From Anaerolineales bacterium (lineage in GTDB: Bacteria; Chloroflexota; Anaerolineae; Anaerolineales; Villigracilaceae), in contig JAGUZU010000083.1 of assembly GCA_020060625.1 (NCBI GenBank), forward strand, positions 1 to 64,000: a stretch of 64,000 nucleotides of DNA, given 5' to 3'. Below, in pieces: positions 23,670-30,917 of the stretch. The notes beneath the pieces were generated by a model. It was not told where the DNA came from and ran no database searches. It saw only the letters and a program-made list of their open reading frames with translations. A program made the position numbers and the translations under genes. The first letter of the stretch is position 1, and each line of letters opens with the position of its first letter.

Positions 23670-26396
23670 ATGTCTGAATCGATCAAGAAGTTAACCTCCC
23701 TCGGACAATCCCTTTGGTACGACAACATTCAAAGAAAATTGCTGGTCAATGGCGAACTGAATGCCATGATTCGAAGCGGCGACATCCGCGGCGTGACCTC
23801 CAACCCGACCATTTTTCAAAATGCAATTGCCAAAACCAACGATTACGACGCGGCGTTGATTCCCCTTGCATGGGGCGGCTGGGACGCGGAAAGAATCTTC
23901 TGGCAACTTGCTGTGGAAGATATTCAAGAGGCGTGCGATCTCTTTACGCCGCTGTATGAAAAGACCAAAGGCGGTGACGGCTACGTCAGCATCGAAGTCA
24001 GCCCGTATCTCGCACGCGATACCGGAGGCACGATTAAACAAGCGCAGGGACTTTGGAGTCGCGTGGATCGCCCCAATCTCATGGTGAAAATCCCTGCCAC
24101 GAAGGAAGGCATTCCAGCCGTCCGCGCCAGCATTGCGGCGGGAATCAACGTCAACGTCACGCTGATTTTTTCCCTCGCGCGCTACGCCGAAGTGATGGAC
24201 GCCTATCTTGCAGGTCTCGAAGACCGCACGGCGGCATTTTCCTCCCCCTCTGGGGGAGGGCAGGGTGGGGGCATTCAAAACATCGCATCTGTCGCTTCGT
24301 TCTTCGTCTCGCGCGTTGATTCCAAGATCGATCCCAAACTCCCCGAAGATTCCCCGCTGCGCGGCAAAGCCGCCATCGCCAACGCAAAACTCGCATACGA
24401 GGCGTTCGAGTCCATTTTTACTTCACCGCGTTTTGCCACGCTCAAAGCCCGTTTCCGCGCCCGCGCCCAGCGTCCGCTGTGGGCGTCCACTGGCACGAAA
24501 AATCCCGCCTATTCCGACACGTTGTACGTGGATGAACTCATCGGTCCCGACACCGTCAACACCGTGCCGCCCGCCACGCTCGATGCCTTCCGCGATCACG
24601 GCAGGGCGGCGCTCACCGTCACCCGCGATCTCGACGGCGCGCAAAAAGTCTTCGTTGACTTGAAAGCCATCGGCATTTCGATGAGCGACGTCACACGCGA
24701 ACTGGAAGAGGAAGGTGTGCAGGCTTTTGCGGATGCGTTCAAGACTCTGCTGGGTGCGATTGACGAAAGACGAAAATCCGCGCTCGCCTCCATCTCCCCG
24801 ATGGCTGATTCTGTTTCCGAACGTTTATCTCAGCTGGAAATGGATTCCTTCTCCAAGCGTCTCTGGGAACATGATGCTTCTTTATGGACGAACGACCCAG
24901 CCGCCCAAGCCGAAGTGAAAATCCGCCTCGGCTGGCTGGACTCGGTGGAAGATGCCCGCAAGCGGCTGGACGGTTATCTCGAATTTGCAAAGCAAGTCCA
25001 CGATGAAAAAATAGACCGCGTTCTGGTCATCGGCATGGGCGGCTCGTCGTTGACCGCCGAAGTGCTGAGTTCGTTGATGGCGGGTTTTGGAGTCACTGCC
25101 AAACTCTCACTCGCCATTTTGGATTCGACCGATCCGCAGCAGGTGGCGCAAGCCGCACAGGACTATCCGCCTGACAAGGCGTTGTATATCGTCGCCAGCA
25201 AATCAGGCGGGACGGCGGAACTGGTGGCGGCATTCGATTATCTTTGGGAGTTGAGCAAGGGGAACGGCTCGCGCTTTATCGCCATTACTGACTCGGGAAC
25301 GTCACTCGAAAAAATGGCGCAGGAGCGCGGCTTCCGAAGAATCTTCAACGCGGATTCAAATGTAGGCGGGCGTTTCTCCGCGCTGACCGATTTCGGCTTG
25401 GTCCCCGCCGCCTTGCTCGGCATGGACTTCGATCAACTGCTCGGCTCTGCGGAACGGATGCGCAAACAATCGCTGGCGGATGTCCCTGCGGCGCGAAACC
25501 CAGGAGCGGCGTTGGGCGCCCTGATGGCAGAATCCGCTTTGATGGGGAGGGACAAGCTCACAGTCCTGGCTGATGCGCCCGTGTCCGCTTTGGCAAATTG
25601 GATCGAGCAGGTTGTCGCGGAATCCAGCGGCAAGGACGGGAAGGGCATCCTGCCCGTCGTGTTGGAACCGCCCGGCAAACCCGGGGTCTACGGGGGTGAC
25701 CGGCTGTTCGTTTACCTCAAAAGCAGCGGCGAACTGGAAACGGAAATTATCGCATTGAAAGAGGCGGGCTTCCCCGTCATCGAATTGCCAATTACGAATC
25801 CCTGCGACGCAGGCGCGGAATTTTTCAGGTGGGAAATTGCGATCTCGACGGCGTGCCACATCTTGGGGATCAACGCCTTCGACCAGCCCAACGTGCAGGA
25901 CAGTAAATTGCGCACGATTGCCAAGATCAAGGATTATCAGGCGACAGGGAATCTGGCGGACTCAGACCTTGTAGAAACGCGAAACGCTAAACGCGCGTTG
26001 GGCGAGTTTTTGGCAGGTCCGCAATCGGGCGAGTTCGTGACGATCAATGCCTATCTGCCGCGCAATGGTGAAATGATCGAAGCGATTCAAAAATTGCGCG
26101 CCGCCATTCGGGAGAAGACCAAACTGCCCGTCACGGCTGGATTCGGTCCGCGCTTCCAACACTCGACGGGGCAGTTCCACAAGGGCGGTCCCAACAAGGG
26201 AAATTTCATTCAGATCGTGTACGACGCGGAGAACGATATGGTCATCCCCACGCAGGGCTTGACCTTCGGCGCTCTCATCCGCGCGCAGGCATTGGGTGAT
26301 TACGAAGCTTTGAAGGCGGCAGGACGCAGGGTGCTGCGGATTCGGTTGAATTCCACGAAAGATATGGCAAAATTGGTTTCAGATATTCCCTGGTAG
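23670..26396 (+). CDS. Bifunctional transaldolase / glucose-6-phosphate isomerase
   Basis: The 908-residue protein fuses transaldolase (residues 1 to about 370) with glucose-6-phosphate isomerase (about 400-900). The first half has 'GVTSNPTIFQNAI' and the Schiff-base lysine in 'NLMVKIPATKEG'. The second has 'VLVIGMGGSSLTAEVL' and 'ASKSGGTAEL', the sugar-phosphate loops. The start is the ATG at 23670 after CAGGAG. It links the pentose phosphate pathway to glycolysis in one polypeptide; such fusions are known in several phyla. A Gly/Pro/Ser insertion near residue 191-202 is encoded by a repeat at 24241-24272. Confidence 0.93.
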   Translation: MSESIKKLTSLGQSLWYDNIQRKLLVNGELNAMIRSGDIRGVTSNPTIFQNAIAKTNDYDAALIPLAWGGWDAERIFWQLAVEDIQEACDLFTPLYEKTKGGDGYVSIEVSPYLARDTGGTIKQAQGLWSRVDRPNLMVKIPATKEGIPAVRASIAAGINVNVTLIFSLARYAEVMDAYLAGLEDRTAAFSSPSGGGQGGGIQNIASVASFFVSRVDSKIDPKLPEDSPLRGKAAIANAKLAYEAFESIFTSPRFATLKARFRARAQRPLWASTGTKNPAYSDTLYVDELIGPDTVNTVPPATLDAFRDHGRAALTVTRDLDGAQKVFVDLKAIGISMSDVTRELEEEGVQAFADAFKTLLGAIDERRKSALASISPMADSVSERLSQLEMDSFSKRLWEHDASLWTNDPAAQAEVKIRLGWLDSVEDARKRLDGYLEFAKQVHDEKIDRVLVIGMGGSSLTAEVLSSLMAGFGVTAKLSLAILDSTDPQQVAQAAQDYPPDKALYIVASKSGGTAELVAAFDYLWELSKGNGSRFIAITDSGTSLEKMAQERGFRRIFNADSNVGGRFSALTDFGLVPAALLGMDFDQLLGSAERMRKQSLADVPAARNPGAALGALMAESALMGRDKLTVLADAPVSALANWIEQVVAESSGKDGKGILPVVLEPPGKPGVYGGDRLFVYLKSSGELETEIIALKEAGFPVIELPITNPCDAGAEFFRWEIAISTACHILGINAFDQPNVQDSKLRTIAKIKDYQATGNLADSDLVETRNAKRALGEFLAGPQSGEFVTINAYLPRNGEMIEAIQKLRAAIREKTKLPVTAGFGPRFQHSTGQFHKGGPNKGNFIQIVYDAENDMVIPTQGLTFGALIRAQALGDYEALKAAGRRVLRIRLNSTKDMAKLVSDIPW
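24241..24272. repeat. In-frame 'cccctctgggggagg' repeat inside tal-pgi
   Basis: CCTCCCCCTC at 24241-24250 is answered by GGGGGAGGG and GGGTGGGGG. It encodes a Ser/Gly/Gln stretch in the transaldolase half without breaking the frame. A related 'cctcgcccttt...gagaggggac' element lies in trpC at 56376-56413. Confidence 0.75.
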
Positions 26397-26406
26397 AGAG
26401 GATACT

Positions 26407-26814
26407 ATGCCCGAATTTGAAGAAGAATACCTGGACGTATTGCAAAACATCGAAGCCGCCATCGTAGATGCTTATCGAAGCGACGGAGAGTTGACGGATT
26501 ATGATGTGGATAAAGCCTTGAACGTCTTACATGCGGAATACCGCGCGGAGGCGCAGGGGAAAACGCCTGCTTCCGTAATCATGAACGAACGAGCTCAGCA
26601 GGTGTATGACAGGGTAAAAACAATGTGTGATTGGAGGCTGGGACGCACGACGTTGGAAAAAGCGGATGGCTCCGGCGGGATTGCGCCGTCCCCCAAATCG
26701 CCGGACGAAATCATGGCGTGCCTGAAACGCATCCGTAAGTCGGTTGGGTTTTGGAGTAAAAAAGGCGGGCGGCGAGGGTATTTGGAATTTATCGACGAGA
26801 ATATCGGAATGTAG
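26407..26814 (+). CDS. Conserved-looking hypothetical protein
   Basis: I do not recognise this 135-residue soluble protein. It starts at the ATG at 26407, eleven bases after tal-pgi. The N-terminal half is acidic and helical ('EEEYLDVLQNIEAAIVDAYRSDGELTDYDVDKALNVLHAEYRAE'), the C-terminal half basic ('CLKRIRKSVGFWSKKGGRRGYLEFIDENI'). A single-domain helical protein is likely. It lies between sugar metabolism and the pterin dehydratase gene, four bases from the latter, so it is probably translated from the same message. Confidence 0.7.
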   Translation: MPEFEEEYLDVLQNIEAAIVDAYRSDGELTDYDVDKALNVLHAEYRAEAQGKTPASVIMNERAQQVYDRVKTMCDWRLGRTTLEKADGSGGIAPSPKSPDEIMACLKRIRKSVGFWSKKGGRRGYLEFIDENIGM

Positions 26815-26817
26815 AAT

Positions 26818-27153
26818 ATGACCGACCTCGCTTCTGGAAAATGTGTCCCCTGCCGCAAAGGCGACCCCGCGCTGACGGACGCCGAGATCGCGGAACTCCT
26901 GCCGCAGATCCCCGAATGGGAATTGATCGAAGCCGACGGTATCCCGCGTTTACAGCGCGTTTTCAATTTTAAGAATTACATCGAGACGATGGCGTTCGTG
27001 ACTAAGGTCGCGATGACCGCCGAAAGGGAAGACCACCATCCGCTGATGGTGGTCGAGTGGGGCAGGGTGACCGTGCAGTGGTGGACGCACATGGTGAGGG
27101 GACTGCACCAGAACGATTTCGTCATGGCGGCGAAGACGGATGGGATGGTTTAG
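26818..27153 (+). CDS. phhB: 4a-hydroxytetrahydrobiopterin dehydratase (PCD/DCoH)
   Basis: The 111-residue protein matches pterin-4a-carbinolamine dehydratases. The motif 'EREDHHPLMVVEWGRVTVQWWTH' (about 72-94) holds the two catalytic histidines of the E-x-x-x-H-H-P pattern and the third His near the end of the strand. It dehydrates the pterin carbinolamine formed by aromatic amino acid hydroxylases. No such hydroxylase is in the window, so the physiological substrate is open. It starts four bases after the preceding gene. Confidence 0.9.
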   Translation: MTDLASGKCVPCRKGDPALTDAEIAELLPQIPEWELIEADGIPRLQRVFNFKNYIETMAFVTKVAMTAEREDHHPLMVVEWGRVTVQWWTHMVRGLHQNDFVMAAKTDGMV

Positions 27154-27304
27154 TTTTCCACCACTCCCACTCTCCAACCCCCCGCAAACCGAATCGGCGT
27201 GATGTGGGTGATGTACCCTGATTGATTACGAACAGACCCAGCGGAAAACCGGGTTAGGCATAAGCCAACTGCTGGAGCAAGTCTGCTGCGCCGCCTTCGA
27301 TTTG
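27150..27304 (-). other. Gap with a coding-like tail on the minus strand
   Basis: The 150 bases between phhB and the alpha-galactosidase stop hold no complete gene. On the minus strand a frame ending in TAA at 27150-27152 reads like the tail of a protein (…SGYITHITPIRFAGGWRVG…), but it has no start of its own and does not continue convincingly into the galactosidase frame. It may be a gene remnant or chance. No tRNA-like or terminator structure is evident. Confidence 0.25.
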
Positions 27305-28867
27305 TCAAATTCTCGAAATCCTTTTTCTCAACGCATTGTCATCCAGCATTTTCAATATCCGCAGGACGAATTGCCAATTTCCCAGCCAGCCGAGAAATCC
27401 CGCCCAGAGCGCGGCAAGTCCCTGCAGGGGCTTGGGCAGTTCCACCGCGAAAGAAAAGTCCACCACCCGCTCATCGAGTTGATAAACGTAGCGGCTGAGT
27501 TGCGTCACTTTGGGTTGGGCGAGTAGAAATTTGCGCACCTGTTCCCGCTCTTCAAGGGTCATCCATTGCGGCATGTCGGAGGTGGCTTTGAAATCGCAGA
27601 TCAGGGCAAGGTCTTTGAGCAATTCCTTTTGTGCTTGTGTCAAACCGTTTTCGCGCGATTCGAAATACTCCACGTCGGGGTCAATGTGGGCGAGCGGTTT
27701 CAACCAAAGGCGATGAACCACCGTACGGATGGCGTTCTTCGTGCCGGGGGTGGTGAAGTTGTAAAGCAGGGTTTCGTTACGGTGATTTTCCCACTCGTGC
27801 GAAACATCCGGTCCGATGCGGATGGCGTCACACATTCCCAAAGCAGGGATGATCGGCGTGCCGCATGTTAAAAAGAATGCGCCTTCGCCCATTGCTTCAC
27901 GCATATAACGGAGACATTCGCGGTACGCGGCTTCGCGCGGCATGTCGGTATGTCGTTTGCCCTTCAATGCCCCCGCATATAAAAAGTCCAGTTTGTAGTA
28001 GTCAAAGCCCCAGCGGCGCACCCGCTCCATCAGCGCAACCAGCCACGAGCGTACGTCGGGATGCGTGGTGTCGAGCGCGTAGAGCGGCTGTCCCCAGTTG
28101 AATCCCGCCGAGATGAGACGTCCGTTTTCATCGCGCAGCAACCAATCGTTGTGTTCGCGATACGTCTTCGACGACTTTGCAGCGATCAATGGAGCAAGCC
28201 ACAATCCTGCGCGCCTGCCCGTTGATTTTATTTTTTCCGCCAGCGCCGCCATGCCCGACGGAAATTTTTCGTTTGGCTCCCAATCGCCGATGTCCTTTTG
28301 CCAGCCGTCGTCCACCTGTAAAACTTCGAACGGCAGGTCGCCGAGTTGATCGAAGGCTGCGTGTAACATCTTTTCATGGATGGCAGTGTACAGGCTGTAC
28401 CACGAACACCACACGCGCGGCGCATGATTTTTGTCTGCCTTTCCGAAGCGGATGCCCAACTCGTTGACGTATTCATCGAAGACGCGACTCTCCGCTCCGT
28501 ATGCGGCCAGCCATTCGATCTCGTCCGCCTCACTCCGACCTTCGAGTTGATTCCCCGCCAGAAACACGTGCGCGTCTGTAGCCAATGCGCCAAGCAGAAG
28601 GATCTTTCCATCCGCAAATTCCACTGCGCCCACCCACGAGCCGTGCGGATTTGTTTCTTTTACATACAGCGGGTCTGTTTGCAGGGGATGATAGATGGAG
28701 GGTTTTTGAATTGGAAGAGGGGAGGGCTCTGTCCATGCCGCCAGCGACCAGGATTGCCAGCCGTGTCGGTAATATTTTACAGGGCGGGCGGGGAGTTCGA
28801 TTTGTATGTTCTTCGTTCGTATGATTTGGGGGGTATTTTTTACTTCCGCGAATTTTATCAATGTCAT
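27305..28867 (-). CDS. GH36-family alpha-galactosidase
   Basis: The 520-residue protein starts at the ATG at 28867. The (beta/alpha)8 domain has 'WCSWYSLYT' near residue 150, 'LQVDDGWQKDIGDWEPNEKFPSG', the nucleophile in 'YKLDFLYAG' (K-x-D) and the acid/base Asp in 'IRIGPDVSHEWEN'. These are the GH36/melibiase signatures. The N-terminal beta domain is short compared with full-length GH36 enzymes of about 700 residues, and no signal peptide is seen, so it likely works in the cytoplasm on imported galactosides. Specificity is not certain. A 'cgccaag' repeat lies upstream. Confidence 0.88.
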   Translation of the reverse strand: MTLIKFAEVKNTPQIIRTKNIQIELPARPVKYYRHGWQSWSLAAWTEPSPLPIQKPSIYHPLQTDPLYVKETNPHGSWVGAVEFADGKILLLGALATDAHVFLAGNQLEGRSEADEIEWLAAYGAESRVFDEYVNELGIRFGKADKNHAPRVWCSWYSLYTAIHEKMLHAAFDQLGDLPFEVLQVDDGWQKDIGDWEPNEKFPSGMAALAEKIKSTGRRAGLWLAPLIAAKSSKTYREHNDWLLRDENGRLISAGFNWGQPLYALDTTHPDVRSWLVALMERVRRWGFDYYKLDFLYAGALKGKRHTDMPREAAYRECLRYMREAMGEGAFFLTCGTPIIPALGMCDAIRIGPDVSHEWENHRNETLLYNFTTPGTKNAIRTVVHRLWLKPLAHIDPDVEYFESRENGLTQAQKELLKDLALICDFKATSDMPQWMTLEEREQVRKFLLAQPKVTQLSRYVYQLDERVVDFSFAVELPKPLQGLAALWAGFLGWLGNWQFVLRILKMLDDNALRKRISRI

Positions 28868-28908
28868 GAAATATCCTGTATTTCTCTACCGCACATTTTT
28901 CATTTTTT

Positions 28909-29008
28909 AACCGCCAAGTGTCGCCATGCGCCATGCGACAAACGCCAAGGTCGCCAAGATTCAAAGATTTTGGTTGTTTTTCATGGCGTTCTTGGCGGCT
29001 TGGCGGTT
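28909..29008. repeat. 'cgccaag' inverted repeat, copy 2
   Basis: AACCGCCAAG at 28909-28918 pairs exactly with CTTGGCGGTT at 28999-29008. Bases 28930-28959 are identical to 21016-21045 in copy 1. The element stands between the divergent galactosidase and peroxiredoxin genes; the rest of this 300-base gap carries the peroxiredoxin promoter and nothing else that I can recognise. Confidence 0.88.
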
Positions 29009-29108
29009 GCCTTTCGGCATTTGTACGGTAGTGAATCCTATATTCTTGTATGCGCCCGCGATAATAATACAAGCGCGGATTATTGGCTAGGTGGGCGTAA
29101 TTTTCCGA

Positions 29109-29136
29109 TTGATTTCAATCCTTTTGCCGTTATAAT
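29109..29136 (+). promoter_or_regulatory. Promoter for the peroxiredoxin gene
   Basis: TTGATT (29109-29114), a 16-base spacer and TATAAT (29131-29136) form a near-consensus housekeeping promoter. Transcription would start near 29143, 26 bases before the ATG. Confidence 0.7.
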
Positions 29137-29168
29137 TGCGCGGACTACCCACAAGGAGAGAGGACGTT

Positions 29169-29633
29169 ATGCCCATTGCTTCGGGAATCCCCGCGCCTGA
29201 TTTTGAGTTGTTCGATGATGCGAACATCCTGCGAAAATTATCGGATTTCCGCGGCAAAAATGTCGTCCTATATTTCTATCCAAAGGATGATACCCCCGGT
29301 TGTACAAAGGAAGCCTGTAATTTTCGCGACGATTACTCCGCCTACGAAAAGGCAGGCGTGGTCATTCTCGGCGTCAGCCCGGATTCGGTCAGGTCGCATG
29401 TGAAGTTCAAAGAGAAATTTCAACTGCAATTTCCCCTGCTTGCGGATGAAGATCATAAAGTCTGTGATCTATACGGCGTTTGGGGACCGAAGAAATTCAT
29501 GGGCAAGGAATATGAAGGGGTTCTGCGAACGACCTTCCTGGTTGACGAACAGGGCAATATCAAAAAGGTGTATGAGAACGTCCGCCCGGCGGAACACAGC
29601 GCCGATTTGCTTGCCGAGTTGGGGCTGGCGTAA
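29169..29633 (+). CDS. bcp: Thiol peroxidase, BCP/PrxQ peroxiredoxin
   Basis: The 154-residue protein starts at the ATG at 29169 after AAGGAGAGAGG. 'DDTPGCTKEACNFRDDY' near residue 40-55 carries the peroxidatic Cys and the resolving Cys five residues later, the two-cysteine PrxQ arrangement. The partner elements 'VLYFYPKDDTPG' and 'ILGVSPDSVRSHVKF' are also typical. It reduces hydrogen peroxide and organic peroxides with thioredoxin in the cytoplasm. Confidence 0.94.
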   Translation: MPIASGIPAPDFELFDDANILRKLSDFRGKNVVLYFYPKDDTPGCTKEACNFRDDYSAYEKAGVVILGVSPDSVRSHVKFKEKFQLQFPLLADEDHKVCDLYGVWGPKKFMGKEYEGVLRTTFLVDEQGNIKKVYENVRPAEHSADLLAELGLA

Positions 29634-29636
29634 GCC

Positions 29637-29705
29637 GCCTGTCACTGCGCCGACGGCGTCACGAAAAAGCCGTCGGCGCGATTCTGTTCGGTTCGAGTGA
29701 CAGGC
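29637..29705. terminator. Nested hairpin after the peroxiredoxin gene
   Basis: An inner stem of 11 pairs (GCGCCGACGGC at 29647-29657 with 29669-29679) sits within an outer pair GCCTGTCAC (29637-29645) with GTGACAGGC (29697-29705). There is no U-tract, so it may be a repeat element rather than an intrinsic terminator. From 29706 to 29879 the sequence turns AT-rich; it should hold the oxidase promoter, but I see no clear -35/-10 pair. Confidence 0.55.
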
Positions 29706-29879
29706 ATCGGTTAGGGAAGAAGCGCACAATGTCCATGTTAAATCGTGACAAATATCAAATCATTTGGTATAGTTGCGTGGTTGTGAAATTATAGACAAAT
29801 AATACATAAATTGTCCAATTACAGTATTGTGAAATTTGGGGCGGCATCCCCATCGAAATCTTTTTAGGAGAGAGAGCGT

Positions 29880-30896
29880 ATGCGACATTTTGTGATCGTG
29901 GGAATTTTGGTCATTGCCATGGCCGTTCTCACTTATGTAGGTCTCGACGCGGCTGGCGTTGCAAGCCAGATGCATCCGGTGGCGGCGAGCGCTCAAGCGG
30001 CGTCCATCGACCAGTTATGGAACTGGGAGATCATCGCCATGTCGTTCCTGTTCGCGTTGATCGTTGTGCCGATGTTATACAGCTTGATCGTATTCCGGCG
30101 CAAAAAAGGCGATACAACCGATGCGGAACATATTGAAGGCAACACGCCGCTTGAGATCGCCTGGACGGTGGGACCGTTGATCCTGGTGGTGTTTTTTGCT
30201 TATATGGGGGCGTACTCGCTCGGCGAAGTCCGCCGCGCAGACCCGCAGGCATTTGAAGTCAAAGTGAAGGCTCAGCAATTTACGTGGACGTTCGAATATC
30301 CCGAATACGGTTTTGTGAGTACCGAACTGCGCCTGCCTGTGGGCAGGCAGGCTGTGCTTAAGATGGAATCGGTGGATGTGATCCACTCGTTCTGGGTTCC
30401 GGAATTCCGCGTCAAACAGGACGTTGTGCCTGGTCGCGTGACCGAATATCGTATCACGCCGACGCTTCCCGGATCGTACAAGGTGCGCTGCGCCGAATTG
30501 TGCGGCACGTCTCATGCCTACATGGAAAGCCCCATTGTCGTTACCACGCAAGCCGACTATGACTCGTGGGTGGCGGAGCAGCAGGCGCTTGCCGCCGCAG
30601 CGCAGACGCCCGAAGGACAGGGTCAGCTTTTGTCTGTGAAGAACGGTTGTACGGGCTGTCACTCGCTGGACGGCTCCGCTTTGACTGGTCCGACCTGGTT
30701 TGGCATGTACGGCAAGGAGGAGGAACTTGCCGACGGCGCGACGATCACGGTGGACGATGAGTACATCGTCGAATCCATTCTCGACCCGAATGCCAAAATC
30801 GTGTCCGGGTTCCCCTCGCCTTCGGTGATGCCTCCCTATCAATTCACCGACGACGAACTTGCCAGCATCGTTGCGTATCTCAAGACGCTGAAATAA
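29880..30896 (+). CDS. coxB: Cytochrome c oxidase subunit II with fused cytochrome c (caa3 type)
   Basis: The 338-residue protein starts at the ATG at 29880 after TTTAGGAGAGAG. An N-terminal anchor (5-25) and a second pair near 45-65 and 85-105 are followed by the cupredoxin domain. The CuA centre is 'RCAELCGTSHAYM' near 203-215 (C-x3-C-x3-H-x2-M) with a further His in 'VDVIHSFWVPE'. The C-terminal domain has a heme c site CTGCH near 258-262 and a distal Met in 'PSVMPPYQF'. It receives electrons and passes them to CuA. A palindrome at 30331-30352 encodes an in-frame LPVGRQA loop in the cupredoxin domain. Confidence 0.95.
   Translation: MRHFVIVGILVIAMAVLTYVGLDAAGVASQMHPVAASAQAASIDQLWNWEIIAMSFLFALIVVPMLYSLIVFRRKKGDTTDAEHIEGNTPLEIAWTVGPLILVVFFAYMGAYSLGEVRRADPQAFEVKVKAQQFTWTFEYPEYGFVSTELRLPVGRQAVLKMESVDVIHSFWVPEFRVKQDVVPGRVTEYRITPTLPGSYKVRCAELCGTSHAYMESPIVVTTQADYDSWVAEQQALAAAAQTPEGQGQLLSVKNGCTGCHSLDGSALTGPTWFGMYGKEEELADGATITVDDEYIVESILDPNAKIVSGFPSPSVMPPYQFTDDELASIVAYLKTLK
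30331..30352. repeat. In-frame palindrome inside coxB
   Basis: GCCTGCC at 30331-30337 pairs with GGCAGGC at 30342-30348 and the GGCAGGC word recurs shifted to 30352. It encodes part of LRLPVGRQAVLK between two strands of the CuA domain. Relatives usually have a shorter loop at this site, as far as I recall. Confidence 0.7.
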
Positions 30897-30917
30897 TACG
30901 GCGGAGGTTTTTCTATC

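Noticed and set aside
27154-27304. tRNA or small RNA in the gap after phhB
   Set aside because: No cloverleaf, T-loop sequence or stable terminator can be seen.
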